A stretch of 64,000 nt of DNA, from positions 1 to 64,000 of the forward strand of contig JAHQIW010005577.1 in assembly GCA_019055375.1 (NCBI GenBank), in the 5' to 3' direction. Origin of the DNA: Parelaphostrongylus tenuis (taxonomy: Eukaryota > Nematoda > Chromadorea > Rhabditida > Metastrongylidae). The notes below the pieces were generated by a model that was not told the DNA's origin, did no database searches, and saw only the letters and a list, made by a program, of their open reading frames with translations. Position numbers and translations under genes: made by a program. The first letter of the stretch is position 1, and the number at the start of each line of letters is the position of its first letter. Below are positions 32,930 through 43,758 of this stretch, piece by piece.

Positions 32930-35640
32930 TCATAAATAACAATCGCCTGTCATCTACTCTGCCGTTGATGGTCGAGTGACTCAACCGGGTACCACCAACA
33001 CTTCCATTTTTCTCTACTGCGTTCAAGAATAGCTCAAAGGGTCTTCTCGCTCTGAGGATTCGTTGAGCATTATATCTTCCTTCTAGACTATCGTGAAGAT
33101 CTCACACTATCGTGTCGGTGCTTTTCCTGCAGAGCTCTTGACATCCCGAGGAATCCAGTCGCTAATGGCTCTCGTCTATCGGCTGTCCTTAAAGCGCATC
33201 ACATGTCTGGCACACATTATTTTCGATATCCTGGCGTGTAGAACAGCGTCTCTGATCTTCGATCGTTAACGTAGGTCGGAACTTCTGATCCCTTCTTCAA
33301 TTTGCAAGATATATGATACTCCTAGCATCGACCTTTCGACTGCGCGTTCAATAACACCAAGTGATCTTTTATCCTGCTTATTAGCGACCACGTTTTTCCT
33401 GCATACATTGAGTCAAGGATTACCGTTGAGTTGAGAAGGTGGGCATGAAGTCGGAAGTTCACAGTCCTCTTCACTACGTCCTCGATACTCTGAGACGATT
33501 TCCAAGCCACTCCTTTTTCTAAAAATTCAACAAATATTTTGATCTTGTGGACGTAGTCTGTAATCTAAATCCGTTATAAACTCTGTGTCTGCATGGCTGT
33601 CATCTTTCTTATCTTTCAAGTGCTTCGGCCTTATCCTGTCAGGGCCAGGTTGTTCTGTTCCTAACCAACGAAGTATCGTATCAGATATTGAAAGGAAAGG
33701 ACGGTGGTTTTCACTATTGCCCTTCGAGAATTTGCAGGTGTTCCATCGGACATTAAAGCGCGGTCATCTTGCCCTTGTAATTTGCGAAATCAGTGGAAAT
33801 TCGCAAATTCTTTTTCCAGTTATTGCAGCCACGCTGTAAATGTTGCTTTTTTCTCTTTAAGATCTCATTTAATCGCTATTCAGCTGGCTTTTCCAAGTTT
33901 GGACATCTGATCCCCATCGCCTGTAGCTCGTGTTAATCCACGTCGACGTATCAGATCCAGTGTTTGTAAAGGGAAACGTCTGGATGTAATCTATTTTTTA
34001 TGGCACTCTTCATTGAGAATGGGTAATGAACGCTTTAATCACTTTGAATGAAATGAACATCTTCAAATGCTCCAATTACGTCTGATCAAATAGTGAAATG
34101 AATATGGTGAACGATCTTGCTCCAGAGTAGGGCAAAAAGAAACGGATGACGTGAGGAGCGTTCGAAAGCATCAAGGTCGTGATGAAGACGAGCGAGAACA
34201 TTCGGTTTCGTGCCCACTTTTTCGACTAGTTATCTCTGCCCTAACGTATGCAGCAGAAACCTGGTCGCTACGTAAGCAGAATGAAAGATCACTTGGCGCT
34301 ATAACGTGTAGTCGAAGGATCAATGCTAGCACTATCTCATATCTTGCAGACGAGATAAAAGACCGAAATTCCTTACCCACATTATGGATCGAAAGACAAG
34401 GACACCGTATTACACACCACGCTACCGGAAATAAAAAGAGCCGAAACATCATGGGCTTTAACGACAACAGATGAGGAAGAGCCGTTACCAAATGGATTAC
34501 TCGCGATATCAAACGCTCCCCAGGAAGACCAGCGACCCGATGGTCTGCTTTCCTAACAAAGATCTTGTAAGGAAAATGTGGTGCTCAATGGTCTCTCAGA
34601 GTGAGGAAAACCCACTAAGCTACTCTTGCGCGCGATAGAGCGAAATTGAAGTGTTGTTGGCATCTTCTCGATTCACTCGACTATCAGTGTGACTACAAGT
34701 GATACAGGTGATACTCTTCAATGGGAGTTTCCCACGTCCATCTCTGAGAATGAGGCTTTTGGGATCGTGAGTTACCCTCAATGGTTTTCGTCGTTATGAT
34801 ATGTTCGATAATCTTTCACCTTGCTTGCATCATTCTAGTGCGTGGGTCCCAATGTTACGTTCTTCAGGCGTTCTTCTAGGTCTAATCTTCGCGATAAAAG
34901 TTCCAGCAATGACCTTGAATAATTTATGGTTTTCTTTGGAGAACTCTTTGATGCCCATAAAAATTCTTCAGCTTTGTTCAGCATAGTTTGATGTTGATGC
35001 GCAAGAACGAACATAGCTGAAGTCACTAATGATGCATATCTTTTCGACCGCAATCGTTTCGATCCGCGTTGTTAAGTGTTCAAATGAATCGCTGTTCGTT
35101 GTCACATTTGATTTGACGAGGACGCCAGCGCTTGCAACACTTCTACGATCGTATGCTGCAAGAAACCTTTATTCTACAGTATCATAAACAGCGTGAAATA
35201 GATGGTGTCTTCTAATCTCAGCCAGACTAACAATGTCACACCTTTTCATTCGTGCTTGCACTGATAGATCTTTTAGAGCGAACTTGTATGCAAGCTCTCG
35301 TGCGTTATAGATAGAAACCGTTATTTTAGTAAGTTTCGATTTTAGTAGCCTAACTTGACGTCGAGATTTTGTCAGCCTCTCCTTACTCGTTCAACTCGAC
35401 CTTACGCGTGCTGGAGAGTTCTTTGTGATAAGGAAAGAGAGTCGGTATCATTAGTGTTTTTTCGCATATTATATTCAACATATAGTTTGCTCAGCACTGT
35501 ACGTGAGATAAGGTATTTATGGGCAGCTTTCCAGTCGCAGGAGAAAGAGGTAAGAGCTTCGTCATTGCGGACGACTTTAACGCCCTCCCTGTTCTTCTCG
35601 GTTGCTTGACTGCAGGCTTTTGGCAAGTCTTACTTGTCAA
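32930..35640 (-). mobile_element. RTE-type retrotransposon, minus strand, interrupted and with RT core deleted
   Basis: Minus-strand translation, with frame changes, runs in the right order for an RTE ORF. The apurinic-type endonuclease is at about 35330-34690: ITVSIYNAREL, HAVYDTVE, a GDFNAKIGPRRTPEE counterpart read as GTFIAKIRPRRTPEE, IGTHALE, QGER. The linker and start of RT are at about 34100-33600 (LQTLDLIRRRG, then GPDRIRPKHLK). The C-terminal segment is at 33530-32940 (SIEDVVKRTVNFRLHAHLLNS, then MYAGKTWS and RFKDSR-like WAGHVMR counterpart). The RT catalytic centre is missing between the second and third parts, and part of the endonuclease is replaced by a plus-strand RTE fragment (34140-34690). 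It is dead. Confidence 0.8.
34140..34690 (+). mobile_element. Inverted RTE C-terminal fragment inside the minus-strand RTE
   Basis: On the + strand it reads ENIRFRAHFF, then ALTYAAETWSLRKQNERSL (about 34228-34290), then FNDNR (34458-34472), and after frame changes GRPATRWSAFLTK and THxATLARDRAK to about 34660. This is the canonical end of an RTE ORF. It sits exactly between two parts of the surrounding minus-strand element, facing the opposite way, so it was inserted or inverted after that element landed. Confidence 0.8.
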
Positions 35641-36756
35641 AATAGAGTTAGTTCAAGTTGGTGTTGCACAAGCAGGATAGATGTTTCCAAATCCACCTGC
35701 GTCTTTGGAAAGCTCATGATCCCTTTTGGTTCGATATAATTTTCTTATCTAACTCCCGGACATGTGTGACACGCCCTCATGACTAATCTGGCAGAGTTCC
35801 TCCAAAGATACCCTTGATTTTCTTGGATAGATGAGGCCTAATACTTCGAAAATACGCTGGATTCTCTGTTTCACCAAGTTTCCAAAATGTGGTGATCCCA
35901 TAATTGCTAAATGATATGATCGTCGATGTATATATATCAAAAGTAAACTCTATGATGCGCTTGTGCATTGTATAGTAGTGTGAGCACTGTGAAATTTTCA
36001 ATATGGCTGCAGATCATGTTCCAAAGGTGCAGTGTGTATTTCATGTGGGAAGTAATTATGATTGTACATAAGAGATATTGATATTTCGCGGATTATGGTA
36101 CGATCGCTAATAGCAGATGTTGTAAAAAGAATTATGCCAATACTTGAATGTGAGCAAATTGTTTGATTGGAACTACAACTTAGGACATGTTTACAATTGT
36201 TCGAGAGCTTAATTTATAACATGGTCATGTCCAGCGAAGAAGACTGAGAAGGTGTGGCTCGCTCACTTGACTACGAATTACAACGGGGTACCCAGTAACG
36301 ATTTAAATGCGAGTATGAAGGACAACGTGACAAGCGCATATAGTAATTCGTGTAATGATGACTTGGACAAAGCACAAAAGGATACCTAAACTGCTGGAAC
36401 TGTTGAGGGTGAGAGTTTGGCAAAAGTGCAGTCACTCAATATGCTGTCATTTGATGGGTATTCTACATGTGCTTAGAGCAGCACCGTGTTCGGGTGTTAG
36501 GAACCAGGAATTCTACGTGCTGTCCATGCAAAGATGTTTCCAGTAGATTATGCAAACAAATACCTATTACACACGGAAGAGCTATCGGTGAGAAAGCACG
36601 CCTCTCGAGATAATAAAGCGTTTTTAGCTTTGTATATGTAAATGAGCTTTATGAAAATGCCTTACATGGAAAATTACTGAAGCAGTCATCTATGCTCGAA
36701 TTTTCTAGTATTTTTTACTGCGTTTTCCGAAGTATTATCATGTTTCACATAAACCC
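35641..36756. other. No gene recognised
   Basis: Short open frames only. No shared repeat noticed. Confidence 0.4.
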
Positions 36757-36924
36757 AAGAAAATTGAGTAGTGAGCAAAAACACGGCGTAAAGCCGGAAT
36801 CGAACCGGGTTTCAGTGGCGGGATGTGCCTTGGTGGTGTAGTGGTAGCATCACGCGCCCCGAATAATGAAGCGCGGGTTCGATTCCCGCCTGAGGCTGTG
36901 TTTTGCTCACCATTTATTTCTCTT
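36757..36924. mobile_element. TIR element carrying tRNA-like sequence on both arms
   Basis: 168 bp. The left end AAGAAAATTGAGTAGTGAGC and the right end, read inverted as AAGAGAAATAAATGGTGAGC, are terminal inverted repeats shared with 7135-7236 and 7401-7524. Inside the left arm is the reverse complement of a tRNA T-arm (CCGGAATCGAACCGG), and inside the right arm a full tRNA-like sequence in + orientation (36827-36896). The whole unit can fold back on itself. Confidence 0.8.
36827..36896 (+). pseudogene. tRNA-like sequence within the TIR element
   Basis: 70 nt. GCCTTGG pairs with CTGAGGC as acceptor stem (two G-T pairs). There is an A-box-like D-arm (GTGTAGTGGTAGCAT) and a perfect T-arm (GCGGGTTCGATTCCCGC). 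The anticodon stem does not pair in the normal register, so no amino-acid identity can be assigned and it is unlikely to be a working tRNA. It is the best-preserved copy of the family. Confidence 0.65.
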
Positions 36925-37279
36925 AATAGTTATGTCTCCTTTGAAAACCCTTTTCGGAGTGAGGTGCCTCGCCAAAGAACAGATTTCTCGAGTTCATAAG
37001 GCGCTTGCTACAACAACGCAAGATGGAATAGAAAGAACAGATTGCATAAAATAATTACATTACATGAACTTGCCAGTGGGAATTCCAAAAATGTATACAG
37101 ACATGGGTGCATACATGCATCACTAGTCAATGGCAACTTTCGAAAAAAGAATTGATTTTCGCTAGTATTTTCCCTTCAAGAGACACAAGTTCAGTACAGA
37201 GTGTTCACTTCCAATACGGTCGTATATTCAGATGTAGGCACAACTGGCAGTTTGAGGTCGACATATGGTGCGGTGGAAA

Positions 37280-37410
37280 AGATATTGTGTGAAGGCCGAC
37301 ACCTCTACAATAACATTGTATCCCTTGCTGAGAGTCTACTGCGGAAAACGTACTTCACACAGCTCTTCCGTCGATCCTGCGGCGGAAAAGTCGAGGCTGC
37401 GCTGAGTTAG
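37280..37410 (+). pseudogene. Possible piggyBac transposase fragment
   Basis: The frame 37201-37410 includes GRHLYNNIVSLAESLLRKT then YFTQLFRRS, which follows the pattern of the segment after the second catalytic Asp in piggyBac enzymes (compare RHLFDDSWYSSVVLAENLL and YFIGTCRKS at 28030-27920, minus strand). About 45 residues only, so tentative. Confidence 0.4.
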
Positions 37411-37419
37411 AGTAGGAGA

Positions 37420-40400
37420 ATGGGGTACGCCATGCTATGATCTGGTTTAACGGGTGATAGAAATGCAGAGTTGAAAGTGAGCGCTTTGCACAAGAATGTG
37501 GTTTTTACGCTGAAAAATTAAGATTTCTGAATAAAGCGATCGTTCTTTTCACAGAGAAAAATTTTTATAAGCTTTTTTTTTCACTAATGAAGTGCTTCTA
37601 ATACATAACTTTACTTTTAAGAGCAAACAAATGCGTGATGAAATTCAAGTAGTGGTGGTGGAACATCTAATGTGAACGTGAAATGCAGTCGCCATTCGCT
37701 CCCAAGGCGCTCTGTAAAGGCTTTGCTAAATATCAAATTTAGCTCAGCAATCATCATAATTTGAAAAACTTATGCTGCTAAGAGTTAATATTAAGTTGTG
37801 CACAGGTGACTGTTGTGTAAGCAAGGCGTGTTTAAGGTAAAACGTAATGTTTTCTTGGCTACTATAGGTCAGTGAGAAGACTTTTTCAAAAGCGAAGCAC
37901 AGTTTCAGAAATTAAGTGACTTTCCGTCATCCGTACCCGTTTCGACTCTTCAGAAAAAGCTTGATTTTTAGTCATTTTGAATGACTAGGCAATGAATCGT
38001 TAGCGCAAATCAAAGAATTTGAATGATTTACTTTATTTCCAAAAAACATGTGCTGTTGCACTAAAAGAGTAAAACTAAAATCTCGTCCCCCATTCAAACA
38101 TTTGTCGCTGACCAATGTTTCTCAATCTTGCCTACTTACTTAGATACTTATATGGTCCGTCTTCACTAGTTGTGCGGCCCCCGCCACATATACCAAATGG
38201 TATACTGCTGATCGTGCACATAATATTCCCTGTTTTCTTGAAGTAACTTTGCAATGGCTTTTTCAGGTTTTCATGATGTCGTTTCCAAAGAATGGATTTT
38301 GGCGACAGATCCTCCGCCGGGCTTCCTACTAGTTGATTCGGACATGGTGTTAGGCCGAAGTCAAAAGCAGATGTAGGAAAGAAAATCAACCGACAGAATG
38401 ATGTAAAAGCCGAAATCTGCTTTTTAATCGAAGCCTCAAAAACTAGTCAGAAAAAATCTTGATGATTCTAATGATATTCCTAGTTTTTGAAACGCACTTC
38501 TCGGCTTGCTATAACAGCCAAAAGAAGACTGAATTTCACAAAACTGGATCACTTCCACTATTCACGCCTTTCTTGGTTCCCTACGGAAGAACGCAACTTT
38601 TGCTCTTTTTTAGGTTTTGAAAATTATTTGATGGAAAAATTCCAATGATTCAATGGTGCACTTTGTCTTCAATTGGCTGTACTATTGCGCTTCAAGAGCA
38701 AAAATAAAACTTTGTTTCTTATTTAAACATTTTTCGCTGAGCAAGGCCTTTCGCTGAGAGTTTCACTCGATAGGTTTAATCTTGTCATTTCCGACAGTGT
38801 TTTTAATTTGTTGAAAGAACTTTCAATGCGTTATAGATGTCAAGAGAATGTTAAGTTTCGCACTGCGCGACGTCGCCCTCAAGCCACCAGGCGTTGGAGG
38901 TATGCGGATAAGATTTCGCCATATTGGCGCCAAGCCAACACTCTTTTGCCTTCATGTGAACAAGATTTTGCAACAAACGACATCAGTTCACTGCACATCA
39001 ATTGCCTTGCAATTGTTTTTGCTGGGTTTTCATCGAATTTCCTCAATTGTGAGCCTTTAGGCTTTACCAACTACTGAAGAAGACGTCGCCATGTTCCTTC
39101 AAGAAAAAAGAGATATTACAAACGGAATGTCTGTGCAGAAATTATCATCGAATAAAACTTGCATTCGGTCCACAGACTTTTTGGCGAGGTTACAAGCATG
39201 TTCTGGAAAAGTCTCTCGCGTTTAAGCACAGCCGCTGCTCTCTGAGTGCGAAACCCAATCTTCTTTTAGCTGTTACAGACCACAAGGAAACTTGTTTTGG
39301 AAACCAAAGACATTGTTGGGATACCTGAATTTGATTTATCGGTTAGTTTTGAAAGTCTGAGAAAATTGCTTTGCTCAGCGAGAAATACTCGAATGAAGAG
39401 CAAAATTCTATTTTCTATTTTGTTTCAGCTCAGTAGTAAAACCATTTTGGAAATACAATAGACAATTCAAATTCGTTCAATTTGAGCTATCGAATATCTA
39501 TCTGAACGTTAGAAAGGACTAAAAATACGTTTTTCTGAAGGGTCAAAATAGGGTGTGGATGACGGAAATGGTCCAGGTTTGCGAACCAGATCTTCTTTTT
39601 GGCTCGAAGAACGCACTACGAAGTTCTTTTAAGAACTAAATACATTTTTGAAATACTTAGGAGTTGCTTCATTGATTTGATGCCAAAATTCAAAGGAAAA
39701 GGTTTGGTCAGCGAGAATGTTCGAATGAGAAACAAAATTTTATTCCCGCTTTTTCAGAGGAGTAATATAGTTTTTTCAGATATGAAATAAGCTATTCAGA
39801 TTCTTTTTATTCGAGCTATCGAGTAATCTCTTGTTCATTGAAAATGACCAAAAATACGCTTTTCTCAAGTGTTTAACCAGGGTGCATATAAAGGAAAAGT
39901 GCCAAAGACTGTACTTCCCAAGCTATCGAATAATTATCAATAGTTCAGAAGATAAGCATTGTCTAGCAAAAAACAAATCGAACAAACACGATTGCAAAAC
40001 ACACTATATACACCGAAAACAAAAGGCAATATTCTCTTTGTGGTTACAGCACAACAAGAAAATGTTCCCAAAAACCATGCCGACTGTCAAAATCAATATT
40101 ATTTTAGTTTTTAAATGGCTAATAAAGGTTTTTGAGACAATCTGTTTCCGACGGAATAACCACGGAAACGTCGGATTACCACCTCTGATACAGATGGTCT
40201 TGAAAGCAATAACTTTTGTCTCATATTAGTGTTTAATCCATGTTGACATCAACCTATCATTTTATGTGAGACTCTTGAGGATGACATTACTGCTTGTAAA
40301 ACATAAAGTACTGGAAAAATATGCGTACAAGTTCCATAGAAGACCTCATGAAAGGCTCAAAGTATGTCTCTAATCTGAACGAGGTCTCAGAAACACTGGA

Positions 40401-40457
40401 AACGATACGCTTGCTCAGTGATTGTGTTAAAGCAACATTGGGGGCTTTAATAGCTGA
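37420..40457. repeat. Region of dispersed repeats without a gene
   Basis: Segments at 39400-39540 and 39715-39870 share, in order, a TTGCTTTGCTCAGCGAGAA/GTTTGGTCAGCGAGAA motif, a GAGCTATCGA motif and ACTAAAAATACGTTTTTCT/ACCAAAAATACGCTTTTCT. Inverted versions occur at 37940-38110 and 38690-38760. The end of repeat family X lies inverted at 38131-38200 (TACTTACTTAGATACTTATA then GGTCCGTCTTC). The 132-codon open frame at 39831-40229 overlaps these repeats and is not called as a gene. Confidence 0.45.
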
Positions 40458-40469
40458 TAATAATCTTAT

Positions 40470-40766
40470 AAGAGCGCATGTGGCGCAGTGGTTAGAGGTG
40501 CCCTGCGTCGCACACGAGGTCAATGGTTTGATCTCGCGCTCATGGCTCACCAAGCCATCCATCCCTCCGGAGTCGGCAAATTGGTACCAGACAGGTCTTA
40601 GATTTGTCTGGGAGGATAAGCAGCACTGACTCTGTTCAGCGGGAGGCCTCCGCGAGTCATTGTAAAGGCCAGATATGCATTCAATCACCTCACACGAAGT
40701 TAAAAATTAAAGTCGAATGCATGGCGCATCCCTCAGGGATTGATCAACGCCAAGAGCTTTATCCTT
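40470..40766 (+). mobile_element. tRNA-derived SINE, copy 1, with 12-bp target-site duplication
   Basis: The head is a tRNA-like sequence: GAGCGCA ... with A-box TGGCGCAGTGGTTAGA (40481-40496) and B-box-like GGTTTGATCTC (about 40526-40536), closing in CGCGCTC. A roughly 220-bp unique body follows and ends CAAGAGCTTTATCCT. The element is flanked by perfect 12-bp direct repeats TAATAATCTTAT at 40458-40469 and 40767-40778, the signature of LINE-mediated retroposition. A full second copy lies inverted at 43413-43708. Confidence 0.85.
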
Positions 40767-41139
40767 TAATAATCTTATCTTAATAATCTTAAGATTCAAT
40801 ACTTCTGAACCACAACAATATCGTGATGAATACCGTACGGTCTACATTCCCATTATGCAAATTTTCCACACGGGGCATCACTAAATGTCATCAAGACATT
40901 GTCAAATTATCACAAAAAAGCGGAATCTTATCAAAATGATCGATTTTTCGTTTTTTCCAACAAGTACTAGCAGCAGCATACATTCAGTGAGTAAATGCTC
41001 ACTTCCTGATCGCTTATTACAGATGATGGCAATAGTCTGCAAGAGAATCACTATGGGTTTACGACTAAGACAAAGTTCGAATGTGGGAACTATTGCTCCC
41101 ATTTCTCAAATAAGCAATACGACTAACTTCTGTTGGCGA

Positions 41140-43365
41140 TCATGTAGGTGCGGTTCTGATAACGACATGAGAGAGTCGGAAGTGGAATAGAACAATGATG
41201 AAGCTGCAATTTAGTTTTTTTATAGAGGTTCACTCATTTTATATCTTTATTTCGAGCGCTTTATTGAGACCACGCTTAAAATTCAATAGATTCTTTCGTT
41301 ATTGTTTGAGCCAACTTGTCATGCGGTCTAGTAAGGGCTCTTGTACAGTGTATCGGGCTATACAAGAGCCTTTACCAGACTACATGACAAGTTGGCTCAA
41401 ATCATAATGAAAGGTTCACTCATTATTTGCACGAAGTTATCAATGAAAGAGTTATCAAAGTGAAGAAGAAAGAAATTTAGTGTAAATTTTCTATTAGTTC
41501 TAATCCAACACTGAAAAAAATTAAGTAAGAGCAACGGTAATTTTAGATTACGCGCTGCTTAGAGTGAAATTTTTTAGCGATGTTGTACCCTCGAGAATAA
41601 ACTATTGTGTAATACATCAGTTCTACTGCATGGCCACGATACCGTTGATCTATTGAACTGTCACTAATGCAAATTATTCCACACAGAAAGTTCCCCAAAT
41701 GATGGGAATAGGTGGAGATTACGAACCACCACGCCAGTTAGTCAAGTAGCTCAAAAACTTTTTGACAAAAATATTTCTCAACTTCTGCTGTAGAGAGTTC
41801 CCCTAGAGACCACTATTAAAATTCTGCTGCAAAATCCGTTCCTCAAATAGGTTAAAAGTGGTAATATTGCACTCACCCATCTAGCGCATAACACAAATGC
41901 CATGGCAATGTGCAAGTAATGAATTGGCCCCAGTTACTTTCGATTAGCTGACAAATACAGTTGACACTAATTTCTTGGTAAAAATATAGCACATTTTGGC
42001 ACAGTGCCTGCAATATATGTAAAGTAACCTCCTTAAGAGTTTCTGATACTCCGAAACTTTTAATGGCTACTCAAGCGCCTTACCTGCTTAAAGAACCGGA
42101 TTTCCACTTGGCGCCTCTTTCGTTGCTCGACACTTGAGAAGATAGCATCGTTATTATAAAAATTTCTAATTAAAGGATAAACGATAAAGTTCTTCATTGG
42201 AACAAATTTTCACACGAAGGCTCATTGTATTCTTGATACTGACTTACATTAACCTAAGTCTCAAGGAAAACCTATGTTCACTGTCAAGACATGACAACGC
42301 CTTCGTACAGACTATTTGACTCCTACATGCTACTAGATAGGATTTTCTTTCACGATTAATAGGTTGCACTCAAACGGTGCCTGATAAGTGGAAATAATTT
42401 AACATTAGCTGAACGTTTCCGAAGAGAAATATCGATTGTTCGTCTTGTTGATGGCTGTGTCTTACTGTGGCACAAATTTCTTTTTATATATTAATTAACA
42501 AAGTTCGGTTTCTAACATGGTTCCTAAATCACGTATAAATATTTTCTTTACACTAACGATAACAAAAGGTTCTATCCTTTTTTTGTTGGTTGAGAATATG
42601 GAGGGAAGTGAATGATGTTAGTAGTAGTGATTTATCTAATTAACCTTGTCTTGAGCACCCAAAATAGATTTCTGATGTCATAAAAGATATGGTGGATAGA
42701 CGCCGTCGACACATCTGATGGTATAGGCGTAGGCAGAGAATATACCTACAGAGGTAGGTAAGTTTCATACTTCGTACATGCCCGAAAGCCTCACAGAGCT
42801 GTGTAGATAGCACACTGCTATGGTGTAATATGGCAGGTCACACAATAAGAAAAACAGATGAGAGATGTACGAGAAGAACAGTGGAGTGAACTACAAGAAA
42901 AGAGCTAGCGCCGTTTGAGAACAACATAAACGATGGGCGGAACCGATTCTGGCTAACGTTAGCTAATTGCATCCACAGATGGCCATGATATGGAATCACA
43001 TAATGGGCCTGGAGCATGTCACTATGCTTGAAGCAGACCACCATCATGGACGACAATTGAGCGAAAAGAAAACTAAGCGCCGGCACTACCACTGAAGATG
43101 GACCGTCGAAGTATCAAAGTAAGTAGGTATGATGCTATACTTATAATGGAAGCTTGTCAAGCAGAGAACGCAGTCTAAGTAAACTTCTACTTCAATAAAG
43201 CGTAGGCCAATCGGAGCGGTGTGTGTCTTGTTTCTGCGACGTTAATTTGGTGCGTAGTTTCTGTGGTCATATATATAAATGCCATAACAGGCCTCATGAA
43301 ATACATAGATTGCTATCAAAATATAAATGTTCTGGGCAGGGCCTCAAGAATCTATTTAAAAAACG

Positions 43366-43416
<51 letters not shown>

Positions 43417-43705
43417 GATAAAGCTCTCGGCGTTGACAATCCCTGACGGATGCGCCATGCATTCGACTTCAATTTTTGAATTCGTTTTAAGGTGATGGAA
43501 TGCATATCTGGCCTTTACAATGACTCGCGGTGGCCTCCCGCTGAACCGATTCAGTGCTGCTTATCCTCCCAGACAAGTCTGAGACCTGTCTGGTACCAAT
43601 TTACCAACCCCGGAGGGTTGGATGGCTTGGTGAGCCATGAGCGCGAGATCGAACCATTGACCTCGTGTGCGACGCAGGGCACCTCTAACCACTGCGCCGC
43701 ATGCG

Positions 43706-43758
<53 letters not shown>

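Noticed and set aside
36827..36896. Functional tRNA gene
   Set aside because: Acceptor, D and T arms are good, but the anticodon stem does not pair and the unit is embedded in a repeated inverted-repeat element.
40287..40688. 133-codon minus-strand frame, and the 102-codon plus frame over the same place
   Set aside because: Both are read-throughs of the SINE at 40470-40766; the same peptide-like frame recurs in SINE copy 2 at 43492-43773.
42132..42180. Extending exon 5 of gene B upstream to the AG at about 42170
   Set aside because: The frame is open there and gene A shows a similar extension, but gene A has no AG at that place and the phase problem with exon 4 remains, so I kept the shorter boundary as approximate.
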